Assembly: GCA_000310025.1 (NCBI GenBank)
Contig: FN649744.1
Coordinates: 602,025 to 666,024 of the forward strand
DNA from: Ectocarpus siliculosus
Lineage: Eukaryota > Sar > Phaeophyceae > Ectocarpales > Ectocarpaceae
Length of the DNA: 64,000 nucleotides
Direction: 5' to 3'
A program made the translations under genes and the position numbers. Positions 1-10,879 of the stretch are shown one piece after another (the first letter of the stretch is position 1; every line of letters begins with the position of its first letter). Under the pieces are notes generated by a model. It saw only the letters and a list, made by a program, of their open reading frames with translations. It was not told the DNA's origin and searched no databases.

Positions 1-27
1 GCATCTCCGTGTCATCCTCGTTTAGGT

Positions 28-790
28 GTGGAACGGAGGAGAGATCCCCCAAGGTGGAAGGACGCAACCATCAAGGTGTTGTACAAGAAGGGTGACCAGT
101 CCAACTGCAACAACTTCAGGGGGAGCTCGCTCCTATCTGACGTAGGCAACGTCCCCATCAAGATCATCACCAACCGCCCAAAGCGCCTTCCGCGAAACCA
201 ACAACATCCTCCCGGAGGAACAATGCGGGTTCCGACCTGGCCGATCCACCATCGACATGCTGTTTGTCGTGCGCCGACTCCAGGAGCTGGGGCAGAGAGA
301 AGGAAAATACCGCTCTACATGTGCTTCGTCGACCTGAAGAAGGCGTATGATTCGGCGGACCGAGAGCTGTTGTAGAAGGTCCTGGCCAGGGCCGGGATTC
401 CTGAGGAGATGATCGCTGTCATCCGCCAATTCCACGACGAAATGCGGGCCCGGGTGTGCATAGACGACGAAGAGTTTTCGGCCTGGTTCTTGGTCACACA
501 ACGCCTACGACAAGGGTGTGTGCTGTCCCCCCTGCTGTTCAATGTCTTCTTCACCGCGGTCATCGAGGTCGTTGCCATTCGATTCAGCGAGGATGATGTT
601 ATTCTGCAGAACCTCGTGTACCTAGGGGAGGAGACGGGAGCGGGGGCGAGGACACCACTTGACCGAGTGCGGAGGGCGGTATGGGGGATGATGCTGTATG
701 CGGATGATGCCGACGTCGTGTCGAGGTCTGCCGAAGGACGAGAATGATGACCGTCATCGTGAAGGTGTTCGGGGAGTTCGGGCTGACGGT
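28..790 (+). pseudogene. LINE (non-LTR) reverse transcriptase, 5' half, broken
   Basis: The first piece (28-375) has the non-LTR RT entry motif WKDATIKVLYKKGDQSNCNN and the catalytic stretch FVDLKKAYDS. A TAG at 373-375 interrupts it where the family usually has Trp. Reading continues in the same frame from 376 through [28 protein letters not shown] and the catalytic box YADD (near 700-712). A frameshift near 740 is followed by [17 protein letters not shown], which stops at 793 where an LTR element has landed. The protein would copy LINE RNA into DNA at a nicked target. The 5' end lies outside the window, so whether an endonuclease domain exists cannot be seen. With a stop, a frameshift and an insertion, this is a dead copy; its 3' half resumes at 3591. 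Confidence 0.9.
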
Positions 791-793
791 ATC

Positions 794-1064
794 TGTAGAC
801 ACGCCTGAAGTCAGGCAGGGCCTAGGACCAGTATCCTCCCCCCGTGGCCTTGGGGGGCTGGTCAATTCACCTCCTTGGTGATGGTAAACACAGTGTACTA
901 TTACTGCACACGAGTCTCGTCTCTCTCTCCATCTATCTCTCTCTCCTGCCAACATGCAAACCAGGTAGATAGAAACCCCAATCTACCGTATCGTTGACAT
1001 GCATACATATCCAACGGCAGCTTCCCACCGTGAACTACTGCTACCCAGGTGCGCTGCGTCCACA
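794..1064 (-). repeat. 3' LTR of the nested gypsy element
   Basis: In element orientation it begins TGTGGACGC and ends GTGTCTACA, the TG...CA ends expected of an LTR. It contains a CT/GA-rich microsatellite. Its partner is 3321-3590. The sequence just inside (1065-1080, minus strand) has a short G run, the best candidate for a polypurine tract. Confidence 0.92.
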
Positions 1065-1788
1065 CAGCCCCCAAAGCTTATTACTACCGGAGTAGACACT
1101 AATCAGCTTGAACTCAAACACCATAGGCACCTGGTTGTACTCAAGAAGAAAACGACAGCGGTGTTTGTGAATGATAAACACCCGTACACGGCGATATCAT
1201 GTCTGACTAAATCATGCCACACCAATTCGTCAGTCAGCGCAAGTGTTCAACCTCCCATGCAAAACGTAGAGTGCCCCAGTTCAACAGTGAAGGACCTCGA
1301 CGCTTCAAACCACAAACAGGCACGTGTCGGACGACCACACAAGATTGGCTAAGTCCGGTAGACACGCGTACAGAGAAACTTACGCAATGGATGGATGACC
1401 AACACACCGCAAACAACGCGAAATGGGCAAAGTTGCCACACGCAAGGAAAATGATGAAGAATAAAAACCCAGAGGCAACGCTGAAAACTGTTACGAGGCG
1501 CTTCCAGGGTTGAGTAGAAATATCTCGAAATACCAAACATACATGGCGAAACGATCGGCATGATCGTTGAACAAGCCAATGTCGCGTAATTAGACAAACG
1601 AACGTAGCTCGCGAAGAAATACCACCAACACGCTGTCATAAGGCGGCCTCCACGCAGTTCAATCACATGCAAAAGACAGGCACGCCACAACATAAATGCG
1701 CGGCAAGCTGAAGAATGTACAGAAACAGTCAGCGAAGAAATGCTATCAATGCTCGACAAGATAGCCCTCACTCAACTCAAACAAATAA
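1065..1788 (-). other. 3' untranslated part of the gypsy element
   Basis: There is no credible coding sequence here. The stretch matches, in inverted orientation, the region after the chromodomain of the second copy (about 11866-12661): both contain the segment around GGCGATATCATG and end in the same G-rich sequence next to the LTR. It is therefore internal, non-coding element sequence. Confidence 0.7.
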
Positions 1789-2928
1789 TCACAGGGCCAA
1801 GCCATATTGGTGCTTCAACTGAGCCCGAACCTTTTTCGGCAGACCCAGCCGCCGCAGCTCGGATTTGACGAACTGCGGCGCGGCATCCCACACCTTGGAC
1901 AACTCTTCCCAGGTGTTCTCTTCCTTGTCGAATCCAACCCACTCTACTTCCACGTCGAACCCAGGGCCATCTTCCGCCACCGACATGTCCACGATCGCCG
2001 CCATCTCGAACTCCCCCTGCGTGAAAGCATGCTGAAAGACCTCCTTCAAATCCGCCGTGATTTCGAGAGCGGCATCGGCGTCAAACCGCAAACGCGTGAC
2101 ATGGACGTCCCGAACTTCCCCCGACACGATGTTCTGGATTCCGTACACATGCAGTCTCTCGGCGGCGACAATCCTCCACGGCCCCGTCCAGGTCATGAGA
2201 AGTTTCGGTGTCGAACCACGCCGGCGAACACGCGCCACCAACACGTAGTTCCCCACCACGAAGTCAGGCAGGCTCCCAACTCGCGCAGACGCCCGGTGCT
2301 TACTCCGACTCGCCTGCACCTTCTCGAGAACTTCCTTGTGCAGGTGACGTTGGGCCTCGACGACGTGCTACACCTTCAGCCGCAAAGACTTTTCATCCAG
2401 GACGTCTACCTTCCATTTGGCGCCTGTGGACGACGCCAAAGTGGAAAGCGCGGTGCGTGGCGCTCTACCAAACATGACGTGGTACGGCGTCGAGCCGTAT
2501 CGTTCGCGGAAAGCGTTTTTCAACGCCCATTGCGCATCTGGTACCAGATCAACCCAGTCACGGGTACTCCTCCGCTCTTCCTGAATCATGGCCTTGAGCG
2601 TACGAACCACCTCGCACATCATGCGCTCGCACGTACCGTTAGACCAGGGACAGTTGGCGACTGAAAATTTCCGGTCAACACCGAGTGCAGTCTCAAGGGC
2701 AGCCATCATGTGATTTTTGAAATGGGAAGCCGTATCACTCACCCAAACCTCCGGCACACCCAAGATCTTACACCACGTCAGGAGATGTTGCGCAGTCAGG
2801 CGGGCAGTGCATGCCCCGGTGGGCTCCAGCCAAACCCAGTTGGACATGTCGTCCATCATGACCAAAATGTACTTGAACCCTTTCTCCTCTTCCAAGCCAT
2901 CATCCCCCAGCAGGCCACTCGCTCCCAC
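1789..2928 (-). pseudogene. Gypsy pol 3' part: integrase core plus chromodomain, one in-frame stop
   Basis: The integrase core shows the D-D-E pattern: Asp in MMDDMSNWVWLEP, Asp in VWVSDTASHFKN, Glu in NGTCERM. It is followed by the usual RERYGSTPYHVMFGR segment. A TAG near 2368 follows SLRLKV; the second copy has Gln there, so one substitution explains it. The same frame continues through a GPWRI-type integrase C-terminal region to a chromodomain (about 1830-1990) with FDVEVEWVGFDKEENTWEEL, and ends at 1789. Integrase joins element cDNA to chromosomal DNA; in chromoviruses the chromodomain is thought to steer insertion to marked chromatin. Confidence 0.9.
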
Positions 2929-3205
2929 GTAGAGGTAGTCAAAGTGAACAACTTGGCCAGGGCGCGTGCCATGGACGGTCTCCCCAAGCGGGCGAGGTAC
3001 TGCTTGACAAAGTCAATGACATGCTCTTCCATCCGAAACCAGCAACAGTAAGGTGGCGACGGCGTCACGATGCCCGGCTTCTTTCATGTGTACACAGACC
3101 ATCAGTCGCACCTGCAACGCACTCGCCTGATCTGAAATCCAAAGCACCTCTCGCCCGTTCATGCCCACGCCAAACAATCCCTCGTCATCCAGAGTCGCCG
3201 TCCCC
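2929..3205 (-). pseudogene. Degraded integrase zinc-binding (HHCC) region
   Basis: Fragments in shifting frames match the better preserved copy at 9960-10160: HMKEAGHRDAVATL supplies one His and WFRMEEHVIDFVKQ lies before the expected Cys pair. The Cys-x2-Cys segment is missing, apparently through a short deletion. This precedes the integrase core and shows the copy cannot encode a working integrase. Confidence 0.7.
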
Positions 3206-3308
3206 ACCGCCGTCGTCAGCGAAGCAAGAAAAACGCGGAGGAATAGCTCGTCCTGCTGTTGTCACAAAATATTTTTTGACCCTGACTGACCCTGGTCGGT
3301 CAGCCTGA

Positions 3309-3320
3309 GTTATCGATAAC
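3309..3320. promoter_or_regulatory. 12-bp palindrome at the primer-binding position of the gypsy element
   Basis: GTTATCGATAAC, a perfect palindrome, abuts the 5' LTR exactly where a tRNA primer site (normally starting TGG) would sit. The same sequence abuts the LTR at 11035-11046. Close by is the inverted pair CTGACC...GGTCAG. No TGG-type site is evident. Whether it acts in priming is inference. Confidence 0.5.
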
Positions 3321-3590
3321 TGTAGACACGCCTGAAGTCAGGCAGGGCCTAGGACCAGTATCCTCCCCCCGTGGCCTCGGGGGGCTGGTCAATTCACCTC
3401 CTTGGTGATGGTAAACACAGTGTACTATTATTGCACACGAGTCTCGTCTCTCTCTCTCCATCTATCTCTCTCTCCTGCCAACATGCCAACCAGGCAGATA
3501 GAAACCCCAATCTACCATATCGTTGACATGCATACATATCCAACGGCAGCTTCTAACCGTGAACTGCTACCCAGGTGCGCTGCGTCCACA
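3321..3590 (-). repeat. 5' LTR of the nested gypsy element
   Basis: It is 270 bp, begins TGTGGACGC and ends GTGTCTACA on the minus strand, and is nearly identical to 794-1064. The adjacent TATC (3591-3594) is the right-hand target duplication. Confidence 0.93.
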
Positions 3591-4360
3591 TATCGGAGAA
3601 GAAGACGGAGACGCTCCTGATGCGCGCTAAGGAGAAGCAGACAACAACACCACCGCCCCCCCTGCCGCCACCGATGATCATCGAGGCAGCAGGGCAGAGG
3701 TATGCCCAGACGACTGAATTCCGGTATCTAACTGGCCTCGTCAACGAACATGGCGACCTCACCCGGGAGATCAATTGCCGGAACAGAGCAGCGTGGGCGT
3801 GCGTCGGGAGATATGGCCAGGAGCTCTTCGACAGGCCGAAAGCGCCGTTCCTACTGAAGACTCGCCTGCTCCAGGCCGAGGCGATGGAGGCACTGCTGTA
3901 CGGCTGCATGACATGGGCCCCTCGTCAAGACCAATACCGGACGTTGCGGACGATACACGACCGACTGCTTGTGCGAGTTATCGGTTACCAACGCAAGAAG
4001 GGCACCTACCGGCAGCTTTCCTACGCCCAGACCCTGAAGAAGGTAGGGTGCCAGAGCGTGGAAACCACTATCCGGCAACGGCGCCTGCTGTTCGCGGGAG
4101 CGCTGGCAAGGCAGCCAGACGGACGACTCCCGAAACGGTGATGCTTGGCGAACTGGTGGGGGGGGAGGGTCCAGGCAGGGGGAAACCGGAGCAAAACTGG
4201 CAGATGTGCCTGAAGGACGACCTGAAGATGTTCGAAGCAGAGCACGGTTCTACGGACGCCGAGCCATGCTTCTTCGGAGTCCCGGAAACAACTTGGATGG
4301 AAGCAGCGAAGGTGGACCGGGGGGTACCGTGGTATACATGGGCACTGCGGGGAAGCTAAG
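3591..4360 (+). pseudogene. LINE reverse transcriptase, 3' half, frameshifted
   Basis: This resumes the LINE broken at 793. EKKTETLL is followed by FRYLTGLVNEHGDL, the conserved segment downstream of the RT core in this LINE group, and then LLQAEAMEALLYGCMTWAPR and RKKGTYRQLSYAQTLKKVG. Comparison with the second copy (18145-18883) places a 1-nt loss near 4137, after GRLPKR. The other frame then carries EQNWQMCLKDDLKMFEAEHG and stops early at 4357-4359, where the second copy reads on for about 60 codons. Confidence 0.88.
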
Positions 4361-5027
4361 AGGTTCATGGCCTCCAGGAACAAGAAGGAAGAGGAGGCTA
4401 GCCGCCAACGAGCACTCAAACGAAACAAGACCCCCGACAACAACACAGACACGGCAACAACGACGGGGGTGGGAGGGGTACAGCCGGCGGACGAGACGGC
4501 AAGAAAGGCAGGAAACGGGAAGGGGGGGACCGAGGGGCGGGAAACGACGTACCGAATTGAACCCCTTGTTTGATTTTTCGCCCCCCCCCCCCCGGCACTG
4601 CACCATTGCGCCAACCCCCCGCGAGCGATGACGTGCATGGGCTGGCTCGAGTGGCCTGCTTTGTCTTGTCTTGTGTTGTTTTGTGTTGTTCTGTTTGCTT
4701 GTTGTCTGTCGCTACGGCGTTTGTCTTTCACTGTCTCTGTCTTTCTCCTTCTCTTTCCCTTCTGTCCATCTACTCTCCTCCTTTTCTTTTTCTTTTTCTT
4801 TTTCTATGTTTTTCCAACCTAGGGTTACCTCCCATAGCGTGTAGAGGCGAGCGGAGCGGCCTAGACCATCTGTCGTTGAATTTATTGGCTTGCGGACCCT
4901 TCGGCTCCATTTCATTTTCGTATACCCTTTTTGGGTAAGTTGGCCTGTGACCACGGGAGTAGACCCCGTCAAGTGTTAGGCTAGTACGGACAGAAGAAGG
5001 TACTGTGAAGACAACAGCAACAACAAC
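4361..5027 (+). other. LINE 3' untranslated region with (CAA)n tail
   Basis: The stretch contains a remnant of the coding end, a poly-C run (4580-4592) and a long T-rich tract (4660-4810). It ends in GAAGACAACAGCAACAACAAC (about 5007-5027). The same architecture closes the second copy (19509-19540) and a third fragment (17127-17142), so the CAA-type tail is a family trait rather than poly-A. Confidence 0.8.
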
Positions 5028-5211
5028 TTCACTAAAATAGTTCGCCGTCGTCCTGTCCTCATCGCTCTTTTTGGAACATTCGAATGTCATGACCAGCTTG
5101 TGTGGCAGAAGTCAACAGGTCGATGTCGACTTACAGTACGACGCGCGTTTCGCGATACCTTGCGGATGCCCCCGCTCGCCAAGTTTGATGGACTTCTTTC
5201 CGCGCGCAGTA

Positions 5212-5342
5212 TGTGGACGCAGTGCACCTGGGTAGCAGCAGTTCATGGTGAGAAGCCGCCCTTTGCATATCTGCATTGCTAAGATATGGTAGATTAGGGT
5301 TTCTATCTGTCTGGTTGGCATGTTGGCCGGAGAGAGATATAG

Positions 5343-5385
<43 letters not shown>

Positions 5386-5499
5386 CGTATGAAATATTAC
5401 ACTGTTTACCATCACCAAGGAGGTGAATCGACCAACCCCCTGAGGCCACGAGGGGAGGATTTTGGTCCTAGGGCCTGCCTGATTTGAGGCGTGTCTACA
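5212..5499 (+). repeat. Solo LTR of the gypsy family
   Basis: It begins TGTGGACGC, ends GTGTCTACA and is flanked on both sides by AGTA (5208-5211 and 5500-5503). No internal element sequence is attached, so it is a solo LTR left by recombination between two LTRs. It is longer than its relatives, mainly because of an expanded GA microsatellite at about 5346-5383. Confidence 0.9.
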
Positions 5500-5503
5500 A
5501 GTA

Positions 5504-5890
5504 GCTACACCTCAAGGTTGTGGCCAAATGCGACCACTCTCGCTGTTTATTCTCTGGTGTTCGTTATCGTGTCTCTATCGCACTTCATCGGTGTTTTTGT
5601 CTTCTCAAACAATTTCGGAAAAATCGAGTCTCTGAACCAGGATTGCGGGACCATATGTGATCATGCACGCTGTTTCTCTCCTCTGAGCTGGCTCGCCGTC
5701 TTCCTTGTTTCCTCCAACAGACATTTTTGCTCTGGAGAAGTTCGCACTACGGTATGCATACATGCTATTTTGTTAGAGTCCATTGGCAGCAACCGCACCG
5801 GTCGATGTGGGCAATTCATGCAAAGATCGAGCGTTGGATTTCATCAGCCGTCTATGTACGGAGAAAATACTGCGAACTGCAAGAAAAACA
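5504..5890. other. Unassigned sequence
   Basis: I see no coding, RNA or repeat signature between the solo LTR and the next element fragment. Confidence 0.4.
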
Positions 5891-5894
5891 GCTT

Positions 5895-6450
5895 CAGTCA
5901 GGCAACGCCGACCGTAGCAAGGTGGTGACGGCGCCACGATTCCCAGCTTCTTTCATGTGTGCACAGAAGACCATCAGTCGACCTGCAAAGCACCCGGTTG
6001 ATCCGTAATCCAAAGCACGTCACGTTCGCTCATGTCCACGCGAAAAAACCCTCACCAGCCAGAGTGGCCGTCCCCATCGCCGTCGAGAATGACCCGGCAG
6101 GTCCGGCAAGCGCGCCAAATTTACTCCACGCCGCTTGTTGTGCATCACGTACGACTTGCTTGGACGGCGTAGTGGCATCAGGTTCGCTGGGGGCGTAAAC
6201 CGCGGCAGCACAAACACTTACCGACTGCACAGAAATCCGACGCGACAGATCGTCCCCCCACCGATTGCGCTCACCCAAATTGTGCCTGATGGTGTAATAG
6301 CACTGGCCCAAGACAGCTTTCCACCGGTCGAGGCACTGAGCCGTGGTTTTCACTACGGAAAACACGCAAGCCTCCGGGTCAAAGATGTACGCGAGATGAC
6401 GGTGGTTTGAGAACATATGCACGCCATCGTAAAGCCAATACTCCAACCGT
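5895..6450 (-). pseudogene. Gypsy RNase H and integrase-leader fragment
   Basis: The minus strand carries YWLYDGVHMFSNHRHLAYIF and TTAQCLDRWKAVLGQCYYTI, matching the RNase H segment of the copy at 9430-9620. It continues through VYAPSEPDATTPSK into the region before the integrase zinc finger, where the frame breaks. No LTR is attached. Compared with the other copy, one position of the RNase H core reads SNHRHL instead of TDHRNL, so the conserved Asp is lost. Confidence 0.85.
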
Positions 6451-6469
6451 TTTTGTGGACCGTGTTGGG

Positions 6470-6756
6470 GACGATGTGCGGGTCTCGCTTTGGGTTGAGA
6501 CTACCTGAAATTCCAACCGGTGCATGTGGGAGTTTCGCACGTTCTGAATGTTTTTTTTAAAGAGGGACGCTTCGACCGCGTTTTGCGACTTGGACAGGTT
6601 TCAGATCAATTGCAGCTGATGTGTTTCAGGTTTGGTCTGTTCGTCTGAGAGACACCAGTAATGACGGACGCATGTTGAATCTCTAAAACAGGTTTAGGGT
6701 GATTCACCATAGTATTCAGTGCACATTGGCGGGAGTAGTGCTTACCTTGGCCGTAT
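6470..6756 (+). repeat. Unclassified dispersed repeat, copy 1
   Basis: From GACGATGTGCGGG to the CGGCCGTAT-like end, this segment aligns in the same orientation with 13656-13987, including the shared core ATCTCTAAAA and GTGATTCACCATA. I see no protein motif or terminal structure. Confidence 0.6.
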
Positions 6757-8020
6757 TGCAAGCACAGCGAGCGACAACATACAGCGGCCACCAAAATAGA
6801 GGGTGTAGCTGCCGTGAGCTGATGGCAATTGAACGAATAGAATAATGAAGCAATCGGTTTCTTCAGACGATTACAATCTACACTGCTGCTGCTGCAACCA
6901 GCTGCCCCAGATGTAGTTTCTGGCGGTCAAGCCATATCGTGCCAGTGTCAGCAGAGGTGCAGAGCAAATCAGAGACCGTGCAGATGGTGGAGGTTGGTTG
7001 GGACTTGCACACAGTCGTAGTTGGTGAGTGATCAGTCATCCGGCCTGCGGGTCTCCGCATCCAAAAATACAAAAAATAGGAAATATAAAAAACATCGACG
7101 GCCTGACGACACAGGCTTGTGACCAAGACTCTATGTATGACATAACGGGGGACCAGATCAATCTCATATCATGAGGACACTGGTGTGGTAAGGACGTCTC
7201 TGGGCGTTCCGAGTCTTGGGTGTACAGGCGCAGAGATGGGTGAGCTATTGAAGGTGCGACGGTCGTTTGTAACCAAACTCCTTTTTAGACCGTGCAGCAT
7301 GACAAAATTAAAGTTCACCGGCGCCCGTCCATGTTGAATGAACACCCACAACTTGTTGTCGTTCGTGTGGAGATTCGCCTGTATCCGAGAATAGCGTAAC
7401 CGACGCCACCAGTTGTTGTCTCTGGCGGCGTTGTGTGTGGTGGTAGGTGATCGTGTATGACGTGTGCCATGCTACCACCAGTCTTGGATGCGCGCACCGG
7501 AAGTTTGTTTACCTATCTGTATCTACTTCGCAGCAGCAGAGATCGATGTGTGATAATGATGAATGCATCATCATCTTCATCATCATCACATTTACTTCTT
7601 TAATGCATATGCATGCGGTTTGACTTCTTCATGAAACATCTCGGCATCTCGGCTGGACGGGGTTGATGTTTCAGGGGAACAAATCTCTCTCTCACACACA
7701 CAGGCTGCGGGCGGACTGGCAAAGGGCGGACTGGCAGAGAGCCGCCGCTAGGGGACAGCGAGGGCAGCCGCCGACACCAGAACAGCGGGCGCCTAACCGA
7801 CAGAGACACGCTGCGACGCACTAGCAGCAGACACCACAGCAGCTGGCGGCAGACTGATGCAAGACAAAGTCAAATGAAAAAACAAATAAAGGCTCTATTC
7901 CACTGCAGTGCCCCTCGCAATCACCCGCACTTCTCCCGTGGACGCACACGTCTGACGACAGTTATGTCTATCAGCTGTTGCACGTTGTAGCGACAGCTAG
8001 TATATCTTTTCACACGAGTC
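6757..8020. other. Unassigned intergenic sequence
   Basis: There are no convincing genes. It contains short CAT/ATC microsatellite stretches (7557-7590) and scattered low-complexity sequence. Confidence 0.4.
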
Positions 8021-8168
8021 TCTCTCTCACTATTACATATCTTTCTCTCTCCTGCCAACATGCCAACAGACAGATAGAAATCTTAATCTACCATATCTTG
8101 GACATGTAGGTGTCCAAAGGGCGGCTTCCCACCGTGATCTGCTGCTACCCAGGAGCGCTGCGTCCACA
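8021..8168 (-). repeat. LTR fragment of the gypsy family
   Basis: It matches about half of the LTR, from the CT-rich block to the GCGTCCACA end as read on the plus strand. The other half and any internal sequence are missing. Confidence 0.8.
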
Positions 8169-8199
8169 GGTGTATTTTGGTGGCTCCGGGGACGCCCGG

Positions 8200-8312
8200 G
8201 GATATCACCACCAGCCGCAGCAGCAACAGCAGCGGCAACCGCAGCGGCAACAGCGAGAAAAGTAGCAGAAGTAGCAGGATCGCGTCCAGTAGCACCAGCA
8301 GCAGCGACCTTT
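8200..8312. repeat. Degenerate CAG/CGG-type trinucleotide repeat
   Basis: The segment is a run of imperfect triplets (CAGCAGCAACAGCAGCGG and similar). No credible coding context surrounds it. Confidence 0.7.
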
Positions 8313-8889
8313 GCGGTTAACAGTCTGCATAGGAGCCATGTCGACGATTGGGAAGTTTTTTATTGAAAAACCAAGCGGGAGGCGGCTCCGACACCTATCT
8401 TGCCACCGTTGCCATTGCCCCAGCGTCCTTCCCAGTGCCATCGGAGGATATGGGGGTGCCACCTGACCGTGAGGGGCCGTTCGTGCGGGTGTTTCGTGGT
8501 CGCCACTGTGGAGGTATGTACGTGTTAGTAGTGTTGCTATTGGCATCAATAGAGTGTACCTCATCAAAGATAGGATGTGGGATGGCCATACTTCATTCAG
8601 AATTGTCTGCTCCGCGTGGCGCCTTGAGCTGAAGTTGTATGCGCACTTCCGCCCAGATCTTCTCTCAGCAAACAAACAACTTTCCCATTTCTACACAATC
8701 GTAGCGCATGAGCACCAAGCGACCCTTGCCTTTTTCTTTTCCTAGGACAAGTTTACTTACTACCCATGGCTTGTGCTTCTTCGTATATGTCTGGGTTTGA
8801 TGTGAAGTTATCCTGGTCGATTTGCAGGAGACATGGTGCAAAGTGACATTTTGTTAGTGCCTGGTGCTGCAGACACGACCGCGATAGAC
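8313..8889. other. Unassigned sequence before the second gypsy copy
   Basis: I see no feature I can support. The left limit of the second gypsy copy cannot be fixed here because it has no 5' LTR in the expected orientation. Confidence 0.35.
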
Positions 8890-9738
8890 GCTATTGAAAT
8901 TCTGGGCGAGCATGATTCCGAGCGGCTCAGCGGTCTGGCTACAATGCGGCGTCCTGAGACGGTTGGTGAGCTGATGCAGTTCCTGCTGGCGGTCAACTGG
9001 CTGCGCACGTCGCTACCGCGGATGGCGGAGGTTGTGTGGCCGCTTCGCGTGTTCCTGGAGCAGCACTTGATCGGTGTCAAGAGCCGGACGAAGCGCGTGG
9101 TCGAGAATCGCGCAATCCCTGCGGATGCGTGGACGCCCGCGCTGGTCGGCGCGTGGAATGCCGCGCAAGACCTTGTTGGCGGCGCTGTTGCTTTGACTCA
9201 CCCGCGCCCAGGTTGCGCCGTGCTCATATTTTCCAGTGCGTCCCATGAACATTGGGGGGATTTTCTCACCCAAGTGCCCCACGACCAGCTGGACCGTGGC
9301 GTTCCTGTGGGTGATATGGCGCATGAGCCGATGGGGTGTCTGAGCGGCATTTTCAGTCAAGGGCACGCAGCAGCGGTGGGCCATGGTGGACGAGCAAGGG
9401 TGCGTGATTGTCAGTACGCGTTCAAGAGGTTGGAGCTTTTGCTTTGGGATGGAGTGCATTTCTTCACAGACCACCGTAATCTCGCGTACATCTTTGACCC
9501 GGAGGCTTACGTGATTTCCATAGCGAAAACCACGCCTCAGTGTCTCGACCGGTGGCAAGCTGTCTTCATCCTGTACGAATACACCATCAGGCACATTTCG
9601 GGTGAGCGCAATTACTGGGGAGACCTTCTGTCGCGTTGGGTTTCTGTGCCGTCGGTAAGTGTTCCTGCTGCCGCGATTTACGCTCCCAGCGAACCTGATG
9701 CCAATATGCCGTCGAAACAAGACCTGATGCCGCTTTGA
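8890..9738 (+). pseudogene. Gypsy RT thumb/connection and RNase H
   Basis: An open frame (8833-9738) carries the connection motif ERLSGLATMRRPETVGELMQ followed by FLLAVNWLRTSLPRMAEVVW, typical of the segment just after the gypsy RT core. It then has an RNase H-like domain with FFTDHRNLAYIFDPE and TIRHISGERNYWGDLLSR. The domain degrades template RNA during cDNA synthesis. The upstream palm with YxDD is absent. The region before about residue 20 does not look like RT. Confidence 0.87.
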
Positions 9739-10620
9739 AGCAAGACCCGATGCCTCTTTGCGGTCCAAGAAAGTCGTACGTGATGCACAACAAGCGACGC
9801 GGAGTCGCCTCGGCGCGTTTTGCCGGACCTGCCACGTCATTGTCGACGGCGGTGGGGACGGCCACTCTGGCTGGTGAGGGTATTTTTCGTGTGGACATGG
9901 ACGGACCTGTTGTGTTTTGGATTTTATCCAGATCAAACTGTTGCTGTTCAGGTGCGACTGAAGGTCTTCTGTGCACACATGAAAGAAGCTGGGCATCGTG
10001 GCGTCGTAGCCACCTTGCAGTGGTTGTCCAAGTACTGTTAGTGGTTTCGGATGGAAGAGCACGTCACCGACTTCGTCAAGCAGTGCTTAAATTGTGTGGG
10101 TTCCAAGGTTGGGGAAAAGATGCCTCGCGCGCTTGGGGAGACCGTCCACCGCACGCGCCCTGGCGAAATTGTTCATTGTGACTATCTCTACGGGGGAGCG
10201 AGTGGCCCGCTGGGTGATGATGATTCGGACGAGGAGGAAGGGTTCAAGTACATTTTGGTCAGGATGGACGACATGTCAAACTGGTTTGTTTGGCTGGAGC
10301 CCACTTCGGCATGAAAAGAACAACACTCCTAACTCCGCAGCATCTACTGATGTGGCACAAGATCTTGGGTGTGCCGGAGATTTGGGTGTGTGATACTGCA
10401 TCCCATTTCCAAACTACATGATTGGCTGCCCTTGAAGCTGAACTCGGTGTTGACCGAGAATTTTCAGGCGCCAACTGTCCCTGGTCTAACGGCACGTACG
10501 AGCGCATGATACGTGAGGTGGTTCGTACGCTCAAGGACATGATTCAGAGAGGAGGAGTACCCGTGACTGGGTTGATCTTGTGCCAGCTGTGCAATGGGCC
10601 TTGAACACGGCGTTCCGCGA
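9739..10620 (+). pseudogene. Gypsy integrase: zinc-binding region and core
   Basis: Zinc-binding region: HMKEAGHRGVVATL supplies the His part. After an in-frame TAG near 10039, WFRMEEHVTDFVKQCLNCVG supplies Cys-x2-Cys. Core: ILVRMDDMSNWFVWLEPTSA, then after a shift GVCDTASHFQ-like sequence (near 10386), then NCPWSNGTYERMIREVVRTL, giving the D-D-E set spread over frames. The copy is inactive. Confidence 0.85.
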
Positions 10621-10879
10621 ACGATACGGTTCGACGCTGTACCACGTCATATTTGGTAGAGCGCCGCGCACCGCGTTTTTAACTTTGGGGTCGTCCATAG
10701 GCGCCGAATGGTAGGTGGACGTCCTGGATGTGAAGGCTTTGCGGCTGCAGGTGCAGCGTGTCGTCGACGCCCAACGTCAACTGCAAAAGGAAGTTCTCGA
10801 CAAGGTGCAGGCGAGTCGGAGTCGGCACCTATGGTCTGCGCGTGTTGGGACTCTACCTGACTTCATGATGGGCGATTGC

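Larger units (their letters stand above)
794..3590 (-). mobile_element. Chromodomain Ty3/gypsy LTR retrotransposon, deletion derivative, nested in LINE
   Basis: Two LTRs (794-1064 and 3321-3590) bound an element read on the minus strand. The 4-bp sequence TATC occurs immediately outside both ends (790-793 and 3591-3594). Removing the element joins the LINE frame as FGLTVS-EKKTETLL, a perfect continuation. From 5' to 3' on the minus strand, the interior holds about 120 bp of leader, a damaged integrase zinc-binding region, the integrase core, a chromodomain and a 3' untranslated stretch. Gag, protease, reverse transcriptase and RNase H are missing, so this copy was either internally deleted or mobilised in trans. 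Similarity of the two LTRs suggests modest age. Confidence 0.93.

Noticed and set aside
1807-2664. 285-codon plus-strand frame
   Set aside because: Antisense shadow of the gypsy integrase and chromodomain, which have clear motifs on the minus strand.
7557-7590. Regulatory element
   Set aside because: Only a CAT/ATC-type microsatellite with no nearby gene.
9013-10062. 349-codon minus-strand frame
   Set aside because: Antisense of gypsy RNase H and integrase sequence; no motif of its own.
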